From: Desulfovibrio sp.
GTDB lineage: Bacteria; Desulfobacterota; Desulfovibrionia; Desulfovibrionales; Desulfovibrionaceae
Length of the DNA: 6,714 nucleotides
Direction: 5' to 3'
Assembly: GCA_003525525.1 (NCBI GenBank)
Contig: DQED01000171.1
Location: 1,157 to 7,870 of the forward strand
Numbering within the stretch: the stretch's first letter is position 1; every line of letters begins with the position of its first letter. Shown piece after piece: positions 1-4,571 of this stretch. The notes beneath the pieces are model-generated. The model did not search any database. It saw only the letters and a list, made by a program, of their open reading frames with translations, and was not told the origin of the DNA. A program made the translations under genes and the position numbers.

Positions 1-656
1 ACCACGGTGTCGCGGCCCTTGGCCGGCCGGTTTCGATTTTTCTCGGCCGGCTCCGAAACGGCGGCCACGAGGTCGGCGGCAAGCTCCCTCACCTCGCGCG
101 CGCCGCGCAGGGACGGGGCGTCCTCGGCCTGCGGCTCGGGCCCAACCGCCTCGACCGTTTCCGGCGGCGTTTCCGGGGTCACGACGGGAGCCGGTTCCGG
201 GGCCACCGGCGCGGCGGCCTCGGCGGGCATCGCGTCCAGGGCGACGGGCCGGACCTCGCGCAGGCTTTGCAGCCCCCGCTCCATGACCTTGGCCCAGGTC
301 AGGGATTCGTCCTGGAAATAATGGGCCAGAAAGAGCATGGCCAGGGCCGGGTCCTGGGACCGGGCCGCGGCCGTGCGCGACCACAGGAGCCAGACCGCGG
401 GATAGCGGGAAAGCAGGCTGCCGACGTCGGTGAATACCGCATCCGCCTCGCCGGCGCGTCCGAGGCGCGAAAGGAGCTCGATCAGAAAGAACTTGGCTTC
501 CAGATGGTCGGGATGCTGGGCGATGCCGCGCGACAGCACGCCTGCGGCCTCATCCTCGCAGCCCAGGGCAGCCAGTTCCCGGGCCAGCGGAAAGAACACC
601 TTGGAATTGGGCTCGATCTCCAGGACTTCGCGGTAGAGTTCGATCTTACTGGCCAT
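1..656 (-). CDS. TPR-like repeat protein, C-terminus outside the window
   Basis: The reading frame opens with ATG at 656 and stays open to the left edge, giving 218 codons with no stop. The start has a strong ribosome site, GGAGGGAGG, lying inside the end of the upstream gene. Residues 3-35 and 37-70 look like two tetratricopeptide-type helical hairpins: an 'LYREVLEIEPNS' opening and 'AQHPDHLEAKFFLIELLSRLGRAGEA' resemble the A/B helices with the usual small residues. Residues about 140-180 are rich in Pro, Ala and Glu and look like a disordered linker. From about 185 the chain turns helical and then basic. No signal peptide or membrane segment is visible. TPR modules bind other proteins, so a scaffold role is plausible; the partner is unknown. 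The start overlaps the ftsB-like gene by 11 nt, so the two are probably translationally coupled, and a link to division or envelope assembly is inferred only from this. The TPR call is by eye. Confidence 0.75.
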   Translation of the reverse strand, partial: MASKIELYREVLEIEPNSKVFFPLARELAALGCEDEAAGVLSRGIAQHPDHLEAKFFLIELLSRLGRAGEADAVFTDVGSLLSRYPAVWLLWSRTAAARSQDPALAMLFLAHYFQDESLTWAKVMERGLQSLREVRPVALDAMPAEAAAPVAPEPAPVVTPETPPETVEAVGPEPQAEDAPSLRGAREVRELAADLVAAVSEPAEKNRNRPAKGRDTV

Positions 657-972
657 CGGCCCTGCCTCCCTCCGTTTCCTTGGCCTGCGGCTTGTCCTTG
701 GGAAACTGGTAGAGGATTTCGTTTTCCTTGAGGTAGTTCATCTGCGAACGGGCCATCTTTTCCGTAAAGGCCCGATCGGTCTTGAGCCAGCGGATTTCCT
801 GGCTGAGATCCAGGGAATGTTCGTTGACGGTTTCCAGGCGCTGCTTGAGCTGCTCATGACGGGATTTAAGTTCCAGATAGGCGAAAATGCCGTTGTCGCT
901 CCATATGAGATTGTAAAGCAAAAAGATATTGAAGAAGATCAGTCCCGTCAGAAGAAACCGTCGCCAGATCAT
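646..972 (-). CDS. FtsB/DivIC-family septum formation initiator
   Basis: This 108-aa protein has the classical FtsB/DivIC layout. A short cytoplasmic N-terminus (MIWRR) is followed by one transmembrane segment at about residues 6-24, then 'WSDNGIFAYLELK' (24-36), which matches the family's Gly-containing junction. A coiled coil follows at about 33-65. The C-terminal part, 'MARSQMNYLKENEILYQFP' (73-91), corresponds to the family's AR..L.yvk..E..y.f signature. Family members are bitopic inner-membrane proteins that bind FtsL and FtsQ at the divisome. The gene begins 1 nt after the preceding stop (TGACATG) with no clear Shine-Dalgarno sequence, which suggests translational coupling. Its TAA stop lies inside the start region of the TPR gene. 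The family call is secure; which paralogue it is (FtsB or DivIC) cannot be settled here. Confidence 0.87.
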   Translation of the reverse strand: MIWRRFLLTGLIFFNIFLLYNLIWSDNGIFAYLELKSRHEQLKQRLETVNEHSLDLSQEIRWLKTDRAFTEKMARSQMNYLKENEILYQFPKDKPQAKETEGGRADGQ

Positions 973-973
973 G

Positions 974-1333
974 TCATTGCACGACGTATTTTTTCATGCG
1001 TTTGTAGTCCTGCTGCTCGAGCGGCTCCTTGAGCTCCTTGAGAAAGTTTTCCGTGGCCGCCTCGATGCGGGCCACATCCTGTTCCTGGACGTCTATTTCC
1101 TCGACATGAGACAGGAACATCTTGAGAATATTGAAGTCACGCAAGAGATAATGGCCGAACTGCAGGCGTTCGAGGTCCGGCTCGAGTTCGAGGATGGTAT
1201 GCAGGCAGTTTTCGATGCGCGCGGACAGGTTATCGTCGCGGCGCGACGGGACGCGCGCCTGCCTGCCCACGCCCGGGCGCACGGCGCGCACCCGGCGTCT
1301 GGTGGACAGCTTGGAGGTATTCTTGGGTTTCAT
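974..1333 (-). CDS. Conserved-looking small protein of unknown function, basic N-terminus and helical body
   Basis: I do not recognise this 119-aa protein. Residues 1-35 are strongly basic and low in hydrophobics (Lys3, Lys5, Lys8, Arg12-14, further Arg to 32), as in a nucleic-acid or membrane-surface binding tail. Residues 36-110 are predicted by eye to be helical and acidic (for example 'ARIENCLHTILELEPDLERLQFG' split over 38-60, and a Glu-rich stretch 78-103), and the last residues are basic again (KRMKKYVVQ). There is no signal peptide, membrane span or metal motif; Cys43 is the only cysteine. The coding call rests on its place between pgsA and ftsB in the same direction, the 1-nt gap to ftsB, and typical codon use. 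The ATG at 1333 has no good ribosome site, so the true start could be elsewhere. A role alongside FtsB is a guess from position only. Confidence 0.7.
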   Translation of the reverse strand: MKPKNTSKLSTRRRVRAVRPGVGRQARVPSRRDDNLSARIENCLHTILELEPDLERLQFGHYLLRDFNILKMFLSHVEEIDVQEQDVARIEAATENFLKELKEPLEQQDYKRMKKYVVQ

Positions 1334-1468
1334 GGCGCTTTTTCGTGCGGTTTCGCGGGTCGGGCCTCGTGGCGCGTGCGCAAGGCCGTGGGATTGCTAT
1401 TGCATGCCAACATGGCGGCAAAATTTATTTTATGAAACAAAATGGTCCACTTCGCCGCCAGGACAACG
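1334..1468 (-). promoter_or_regulatory. AT-rich intergenic spacer with possible internal promoter
   Basis: This 135-bp gap separates pgsA from the unknown gene. It contains an AT-rich patch (about 1420-1445) that stands out from the GC-rich surroundings. On the minus strand it reads TTTCATAAAATAAATTTTG and offers -10-like hexamers (TAAAAT, TAAATT), but no convincing -35 box lies 16-18 nt upstream. The patch is bracketed by a perfect 7-bp inverted repeat, TGGCGGC (1413-1419) and GCCGCCA (1454-1460), with a long 34-nt loop. It could be an internal promoter for the unknown-ftsB-TPR set; no clear terminator for pgsA is seen. Confidence 0.3.
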
Positions 1469-2032
1469 CTACTGCTTGCCGGTCCCGGCCTTGGACCACA
1501 TCACTTGCTTCCCGAACACATAAAAGTAATTGCCCCCGGATACAAGGGTCAAAACCAGGGCCACATACAAAAGGATCTGTCCCAGGGGCACGGGGTCGAG
1601 CCCGAACCAGGGGTAATGCAGCAGCAGCGGGCAAAGGGCCAGCATCTGCAGGATGGTCTTGAGCTTGCCGTAGCGGTCGGCGCTGATGACCACGCCGTAG
1701 TCCACGGCGATGGCCCGCAGCCCCGTCACGGCGATCTCCCGGCCGATGATGATCACGGCCACCCAGGCCTCGACCCAGCCCAGGTGCGTGAGCATGATCA
1801 GCACAGAACTGACGAGCAGCTTGTCGGCCAGGGGGTCGAGAAACTTGCCGATGGTCGTGACGAGGTTTTGCCGCCGGGCCACGGCGCCGTCCACGATGTC
1901 GGTCACCGAAGCGGCGATGAAAAACAACAGCGCGGCCAGGCACGTGCCCCGGCCGGGAAAGTACAGCAGCACGACCAGGATGGGCACAGCCCCGATCCGG
2001 GCCAGCGTCAGGTTGTTGGCGAGATTGAACAT
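1469..2032 (-). CDS. pgsA: CDP-diacylglycerol--glycerol-3-phosphate 3-phosphatidyltransferase
   Basis: PgsA makes phosphatidylglycerophosphate from CDP-diacylglycerol and glycerol-3-phosphate, the committed step to phosphatidylglycerol and cardiolipin, at the inner membrane. The 187-aa length is normal for the family. The CDP-alcohol phosphotransferase signature D-x2-DG-x2-AR-x8-G-x3-D-x3-D is complete: Asp45, Asp48, Gly49, Ala52, Arg53, Gly62, Asp66, Asp70. These aspartates bind the divalent metals and the CDP moiety. The N-terminus 'NLANNLTLARI' is also typical of PgsA. Several hydrophobic helices follow (about 13-25, 31-44, 74-98, 128-142, 150-170). The ATG at 2032 is preceded by a modest AAAGG. 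It lies 133 nt downstream of mrp in the same direction. Related CDP-alcohol enzymes such as PssA are possible in principle, but the N-terminus, length and 'GREIAVTGLRAIA' (97-109) favour PgsA. Confidence 0.94.
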   Translation of the reverse strand: MFNLANNLTLARIGAVPILVVLLYFPGRGTCLAALLFFIAASVTDIVDGAVARRQNLVTTIGKFLDPLADKLLVSSVLIMLTHLGWVEAWVAVIIIGREIAVTGLRAIAVDYGVVISADRYGKLKTILQMLALCPLLLHYPWFGLDPVPLGQILLYVALVLTLVSGGNYFYVFGKQVMWSKAGTGKQ

Positions 2033-2111
2033 CGTCGTTTGGCCTTTGTGTTACGGCTTGCTGGCAGGCGTGTAAAGCAATCCCTGGCCGGCGTAAAGCC
2101 TTTCGCCGCAT

Positions 2112-2142
2112 CGTCCTCCCCGCCTGCCTTGCGGGGGGGACG
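2112..2142 (-). other. Strong hairpin between mrp and pgsA
   Basis: The arms at 2112-2123 and 2131-2142 pair over 12 positions with one mismatch (an A·C opposition in the minus-strand transcript) around a 7-nt loop. The stem is almost all G-C. No T-run follows on the minus strand, so it is not a standard rho-independent terminator. It lies in the 133-nt gap 3' of mrp. It may protect the mrp 3' end, or reduce read-through into pgsA. Confidence 0.5.
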
Positions 2143-2165
2143 CCGCCGAGCGACGCCGCGCGCGC

Positions 2166-3026
2166 TCACGGACAGGGCGAAGACGCCGCCTCGAGGCTTT
2201 CGCGGCAGGCGGCGGCGACGTTTTGCGCCAGGGCCGCAAACGCCGTCTTGGCCGGGCAGTCTTCGTCCAGGGACACCACGGGCCGGCCCAGGTCGCCCGC
2301 GACCACCGTAGCCGGATCGAGCGGCACCGCGCCGAGGAAGTCCAGGCCGTACGCCCGAGCCAGGGCTTCGCCGCCGCCTTTTTTGAACAAGTCGATTTCC
2401 TTGTGGCAATAGGGGCAGACGAGTCCGCTCATGTTCTCCACCACGCCAAGGATGTTGGCGTTGGCGTACTGGAGGAAATTGATGGTCTTGCGCACGTCGG
2501 CCAGGGACACTTCCTGGGGCGTGGTCACGAGCAGGCACAGGGCGTCGCGCACGGTCTTGAGCACGGTCAGGTGCTCGTCCCCGGTGCCGGGCGGCGAATC
2601 GATGACGAGATAGTCGAGCTCCCCCCAGTCCACGTCGGCCAGGAACTGGCGGATGGCCGTGGTCCGCATGGGGCCGCGCCACAGGACCGCCTGGTCGGGG
2701 TCGTCGAGCAGGGACTGCATGGAGACCACGGACAGGTTGCCTCCCGCGCGTTTGGGGGCCAGCGGCGCGTCGCGGCCGGCCTCGAGCGCGCCCGTGATGC
2801 CGAGCATGCGCGCGACGCTCGGGCCGTGCAGGTCCACGTCGAGCAGGCCCACACGGGAACCGGCGTCGGCCAGGGCCCGGGCCACGTTGACCGCCACCGA
2901 ACTTTTGCCCACGCCGCCCTTGCCGCTCATGACGAAGAGTTTGTAGCGGATCCTGCCGAGCGTCGCACCGATACGGCCGTCGCGGGCGTCGGCCCCGCGG
3001 CCGGAACAATCCGTCAGGGTTTGCAT
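2166..3026 (-). CDS. mrp: Mrp/ApbC/NBP35-family P-loop ATPase (Fe-S carrier type)
   Basis: Mrp/ApbC proteins are cytoplasmic ATPases that bind and hand over Fe-S clusters. In this 286-aa protein the deviant Walker A is SGKGGVGKS at 34-42, with the extra Lys36 typical of the MinD/Mrp class. The 'DVDLHGPS' switch spans 63-70, and the Walker B region 'YLVIDSPPGTGDE' spans 139-151. The family's bridging cysteine pair CPYC is at 204-207, after 'VVENMSGLV'; in ApbC/NBP35 these cysteines hold a cluster at the dimer interface. There is no N-terminal MIP18/DUF59 domain: only about 30 residues precede the ATPase. The ATG at 3026 has AAAGGA 8 nt upstream. It starts 27 nt after the pcm stop, so the two are probably one transcript. 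Such a protein fits an anaerobe with many Fe-S enzymes. A MinD-like partitioning role is unlikely because of CPYC. Confidence 0.92.
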   Translation of the reverse strand: MQTLTDCSGRGADARDGRIGATLGRIRYKLFVMSGKGGVGKSSVAVNVARALADAGSRVGLLDVDLHGPSVARMLGITGALEAGRDAPLAPKRAGGNLSVVSMQSLLDDPDQAVLWRGPMRTTAIRQFLADVDWGELDYLVIDSPPGTGDEHLTVLKTVRDALCLLVTTPQEVSLADVRKTINFLQYANANILGVVENMSGLVCPYCHKEIDLFKKGGGEALARAYGLDFLGAVPLDPATVVAGDLGRPVVSLDEDCPAKTAFAALAQNVAAACRESLEAASSPCP

Positions 3027-3053
3027 CCGGAATCCTTTCTCCCTTGTCGGGGC

Positions 3054-3713
3054 CTACCAGCCGTGGGCGCCGACGAGATCGACGAACATGACGTCGCCGA
3101 GCTTGCGCGCGAGGATACGGCCGTTTTCCTTGCGCACCACATGGAGTTCCTGGCTGCGCCGGGAAGCGCCCACGGGAATGACCATGCGCCCGGGGTCCGC
3201 AAGCTGCGCGAGAAGCGGCTCGGGGATGCGCGGCCCCCCGGCCGTGACCACGATGCGGTCGAAAGGCGCTTCGTCGGGCCAGCCCAGGGTGCCGTCGTCG
3301 AGCTTGAAGCGGACCTTCAGGTAGCGCAGGCTCTCGAGGAGCCGCCGCGCCGCCTCGTACAGGGGCCGCACGCGCTCCACCGTGAAGACGTACGCGCCCA
3401 GTTCCGCCAGCACCGCGGCCTGGTAGCCCGAGCCGGTGCCGATTTCCAGCACCCGCTGCCCCCGCGAGACCTCGAGCAGTTCCGTCATCCAGGCCACGAC
3501 ATACGGCTGGGAAATGGTCTGCCCGTGCCCGAGCGGCAGGGGATGGTCCTCGTAGGCCTGGGGAATGAGCGCCTCTTCCACGAAAAGATGGCGGGGCACC
3601 TTGCGCATGGCCCGCAGCACTTCGGGATCGGAGACGCCCCGGGCCTCGATCTGGTCCCGGACCATGCGGTCGCGGTTGCGCTTGAAGTCGATTTTCGGCC
3701 CAGGTCCGTTCAT
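3054..3713 (-). CDS. pcm: Protein-L-isoaspartate O-methyltransferase
   Basis: This enzyme uses S-adenosylmethionine to methylate isoaspartyl residues formed by damage in ageing proteins, starting their repair. The chosen start gives 219 aa, close to the family norm of about 210. The frame is open further upstream (to 3800), but the ATG at 3713 has AAAGGG 7 nt before it, and homology by eye begins near '[13 protein letters not shown]' (15-27). Family landmarks are in order: '[10 protein letters not shown]' (39-48), '[15 protein letters not shown]' (62-76), the SAM-binding motif I '[11 protein letters not shown]' (88-98), '[14 protein letters not shown]' (151-164), 'IPVG' (179-182) and a C-terminal 'VMFVDLVG' (208-215). 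It is the first gene of the minus-strand block and diverges from the CBS gene. The family call is secure. Confidence 0.95.
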   Translation of the reverse strand: MNGPGPKIDFKRNRDRMVRDQIEARGVSDPEVLRAMRKVPRHLFVEEALIPQAYEDHPLPLGHGQTISQPYVVAWMTELLEVSRGQRVLEIGTGSGYQAAVLAELGAYVFTVERVRPLYEAARRLLESLRYLKVRFKLDDGTLGWPDEAPFDRIVVTAGGPRIPEPLLAQLADPGRMVIPVGASRRSQELHVVRKENGRILARKLGDVMFVDLVGAHGW

Positions 3714-3771
3714 TTTCGCCCTTTCCCCGAACCTACGCCAGGGCTTGCGCGGATGGCGGCACGCTCTATTT

Positions 3772-3800
3772 TTGAAACCAGAATCCGCCAGCCAAGTCAA
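3772..3800 (-). promoter_or_regulatory. Candidate sigma70-type promoter for pcm
   Basis: On the minus strand, TTGACT (3800-3795) is followed after 17 nt by TTTCAA (3777-3772), which matches only three of six -10 positions. It lies about 60 nt upstream of the pcm start and is the best pair I could find there. An AT-rich run just downstream could supply an alternative -10. Confidence 0.33.
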
Positions 3801-3811
3801 CCGCCCGAGCC

Positions 3812-3850
3812 TTGACAGGCAGGCGCCTGCGATGCCATTTGCGATGCATC
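3812..3850 (+). promoter_or_regulatory. Candidate promoter/operator of the CBS gene
   Basis: A perfect -35 box TTGACA (3812-3817) points toward the CBS gene, but no good -10 lies at the right distance. Directly behind it is a perfect 12-bp palindrome, GCAGGCGCCTGC (3819-3830). Next comes an 8-bp direct repeat, TGCGATGC, at 3828-3835 and 3840-3847, and GATGCATC (3843-3850) is itself palindromic. A poor -10 together with symmetric sites in the spacer suits an activator- or repressor-controlled promoter, but no protein can be named. Confidence 0.38.
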
Positions 3851-3862
3851 AAGGAGGCATCC

Positions 3863-4330
3863 ATGCTCACCACCCGCGACCTCATGACCGAAGACCTCAT
3901 CGCCCTGCGCGACAGCGACTCCCTGCTCGAAGCCCAGAAGGCCATGGAGCAGGCCCGCATCCGCCACCTGCCCATCATCGACGACGCCGGGGCCTTCGTG
4001 GGCCTTTTGACCCACCGCGATCTCCTGGCCGCCTCCGTCTCCCGCCTCGCCGACATCGACCAGGCCACGCAGGAAGAAATCTACGCCGCCATTCCCATCC
4101 ACGAGGTCATGCGCGCCGACGTGGCCATGGCTTCCCCGGAACTGCCCCTGCGCCAGGCGGCCGAAGTGCTGCTCACGCAGAAATACGGCTGCCTGCCTGT
4201 GGTCGAAAGCGGCAAACTCGTCGGCATCCTTACCGCGTCGGATTTCATCCGCCTGAGCCTCGACCTCATGGACGCCCTCGAAGCCAACGAAAAGCTCGAC
4301 TGCCAGGGCTGCCAGGACTGTCAGGACTGA
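3863..4330 (+). CDS. Two-CBS-domain protein with cysteine-rich C-terminal tail
   Basis: This is a stand-alone CBS pair (Bateman module) of 155 aa. The first CBS spans about residues 5-60: 'MTEDLIALRDSDSLLEA', then 'RIRHLPIIDDAGAFVGLLTHRDLL'. The second spans about 80-135: 'VMRADVAMASPELPLRQAAEVL', then 'YGCLPVVESGKLVGILTASDFI'. Each has the usual hydrophobic-P-(I/V)-(I/V)-D/E core and the G-(L/I)-(L/I)-T-x-x-D turn that contacts adenosine nucleotides. CBS pairs usually sense AMP, ATP or SAM and regulate a partner; no effector domain is present here, so the target is unknown. The ATG at 3863 is preceded by AAGGAGG with 5-nt spacing, which rules out the upstream in-frame start at 3812. The tail is unusual: Cys147, Cys150 and Cys153 in a C-Q-G, C-Q-D, C-Q-D series, encoded by tandem 9-bp units, might bind metal or undergo thiol redox. 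No other gene follows closely, so it is probably monocistronic. Confidence 0.9.
   Translation: MLTTRDLMTEDLIALRDSDSLLEAQKAMEQARIRHLPIIDDAGAFVGLLTHRDLLAASVSRLADIDQATQEEIYAAIPIHEVMRADVAMASPELPLRQAAEVLLTQKYGCLPVVESGKLVGILTASDFIRLSLDLMDALEANEKLDCQGCQDCQD
4300..4326 (+). repeat. Three tandem 9-bp units at the 3' end of the CBS gene
   Basis: The units are CTGCCAGGG (4300-4308), CTGCCAGGA (4309-4317) and CTGTCAGGA (4318-4326), followed by CTGA, which carries the stop. They differ by one or two bases. Read in frame, they give Cys-Gln-Gly, Cys-Gln-Asp, Cys-Gln-Asp. Because the unit is a multiple of three, a gain or loss of copies would keep the frame. Confidence 0.85.
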
Positions 4331-4362
4331 CGTCCGGCCCCGGTTCCGCCCCTTTTCCACGG

Positions 4363-4395
4363 CCCCCGCGGTTTCCGGCAACCCGGACGCGGGGG
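4363..4395 (+). other. Long bulged GC hairpin downstream of the CBS gene
   Basis: The outer arms CCCCCGCG (4363-4370) and CGCGGGGG (4388-4395) pair over 8 bp. After a 3-nt bulge (4371-4373) the inner arms TCCGG (4374-4378) and CCGGA (4383-4387) add 5 bp around the loop CAAC. No T-run follows, so it is not a canonical rho-independent terminator. It starts 33 nt after the CBS stop and may end or stabilise that transcript. Confidence 0.5.
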
Positions 4396-4416
4396 GCGTC
4401 GCGTCCGATGAGGACG

Positions 4417-4438
4417 ACAGATTTTACGCGAAATCTGT
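4417..4438 (+). promoter_or_regulatory. Inverted repeat upstream of the cytochrome c3 promoter (candidate operator)
   Basis: Perfect 8-bp arms ACAGATTT (4417-4424) and AAATCTGT (4431-4438) flank the 6-bp spacer TACGCG. The 22-bp length and the position touching the -35 box (4438-4443) are typical of a dimeric regulator site, such as a CRP/FNR-superfamily activator. The arms do not match a consensus I can name. Confidence 0.5.
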
Positions 4439-4466
4439 TGACTTCCGATTTGTGAAATTTTACGCT
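4438..4466 (+). promoter_or_regulatory. Sigma70-type promoter for cytochrome c3
   Basis: TTGACT (4438-4443, 5 of 6 to consensus) is followed by an exact 17-nt spacer and TACGCT (4461-4466, 3 of 6, with the conserved first TA and final T). The region is clearly more AT-rich than its surroundings. Transcription would begin near 4473, leaving a leader of about 100 nt. The weak -10 suggests help from an activator. Confidence 0.5.
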
Positions 4467-4472
4467 TTTCAC
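4452..4472 (+). promoter_or_regulatory. Second inverted repeat overlapping the -10 box (candidate operator)
   Basis: Arms GTGAAA (4452-4457) and TTTCAC (4467-4472) flank TTTTACGCT and cover the -10 hexamer of the cytochrome promoter. Its core ATTTTACGC also occurs in the first inverted repeat. The left half, TTGTGAA (4450-4456), resembles a Rex half-site, but the facing half is too far away for a standard Rex operator. A repressor bound here would block RNA polymerase. Confidence 0.4.
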
Positions 4473-4481
4473 TTGAATTAC

Positions 4482-4511
4482 GGCGGCGGGGCTACGCCTG
4501 CGACTGCCGCC
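4482..4511 (+). other. Stem-loop in the cytochrome c3 leader
   Basis: GGCGGCGG (4482-4489) pairs with CTGCCGCC (4504-4511) over 8 positions, including one G·U pair, enclosing 14 nt that can form a small inner GGC/GCC stem. It lies in the predicted 5' leader, about 10 nt after the inferred start site, where it could protect the mRNA from 5' decay. Confidence 0.35.
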
Positions 4512-4571
4512 TGTGTATTCGCAGCGGCTAGGTCCTTTTTCCGTTTCTTGGAGCTTTAAGGAGGGAGTTGG

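Noticed and set aside
1397..1412. Sigma54-like promoter on the minus strand (TGGCATG...GCA)
   Set aside because: The GG and GC elements are 9 nt apart instead of 10, and the second element lacks the preceding TT, so it fails the strict spacing of this class.
2008..3009. Minus-strand open frame of 333 codons overlapping mrp
   Set aside because: It is a shifted-frame shadow of mrp, Arg/Pro/Gly-rich, whereas the frame starting at 3026 carries Walker A, Walker B and CPYC.
3714..3800. 29-residue N-terminal extension of pcm
   Set aside because: The extension has no similarity to the family. The ATG at 3713 has a good ribosome site, and the candidate promoter for pcm falls inside the extension.
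2223..3815. Plus-strand open frame of 530 codons
   Set aside because: It lies antisense to mrp and pcm, whose motifs are unmistakable, and its translation is rich in His, Gly, Arg and Pro with no domain. Long antisense frames are expected in GC-rich genes with biased third positions.
4450..4472. Canonical Rex or CRP operator at the cytochrome promoter
   Set aside because: The left half (TTGTGAA or TGTGA) fits, but the matching right half is several bases too far away for either consensus. It is kept only as an unassigned inverted repeat.
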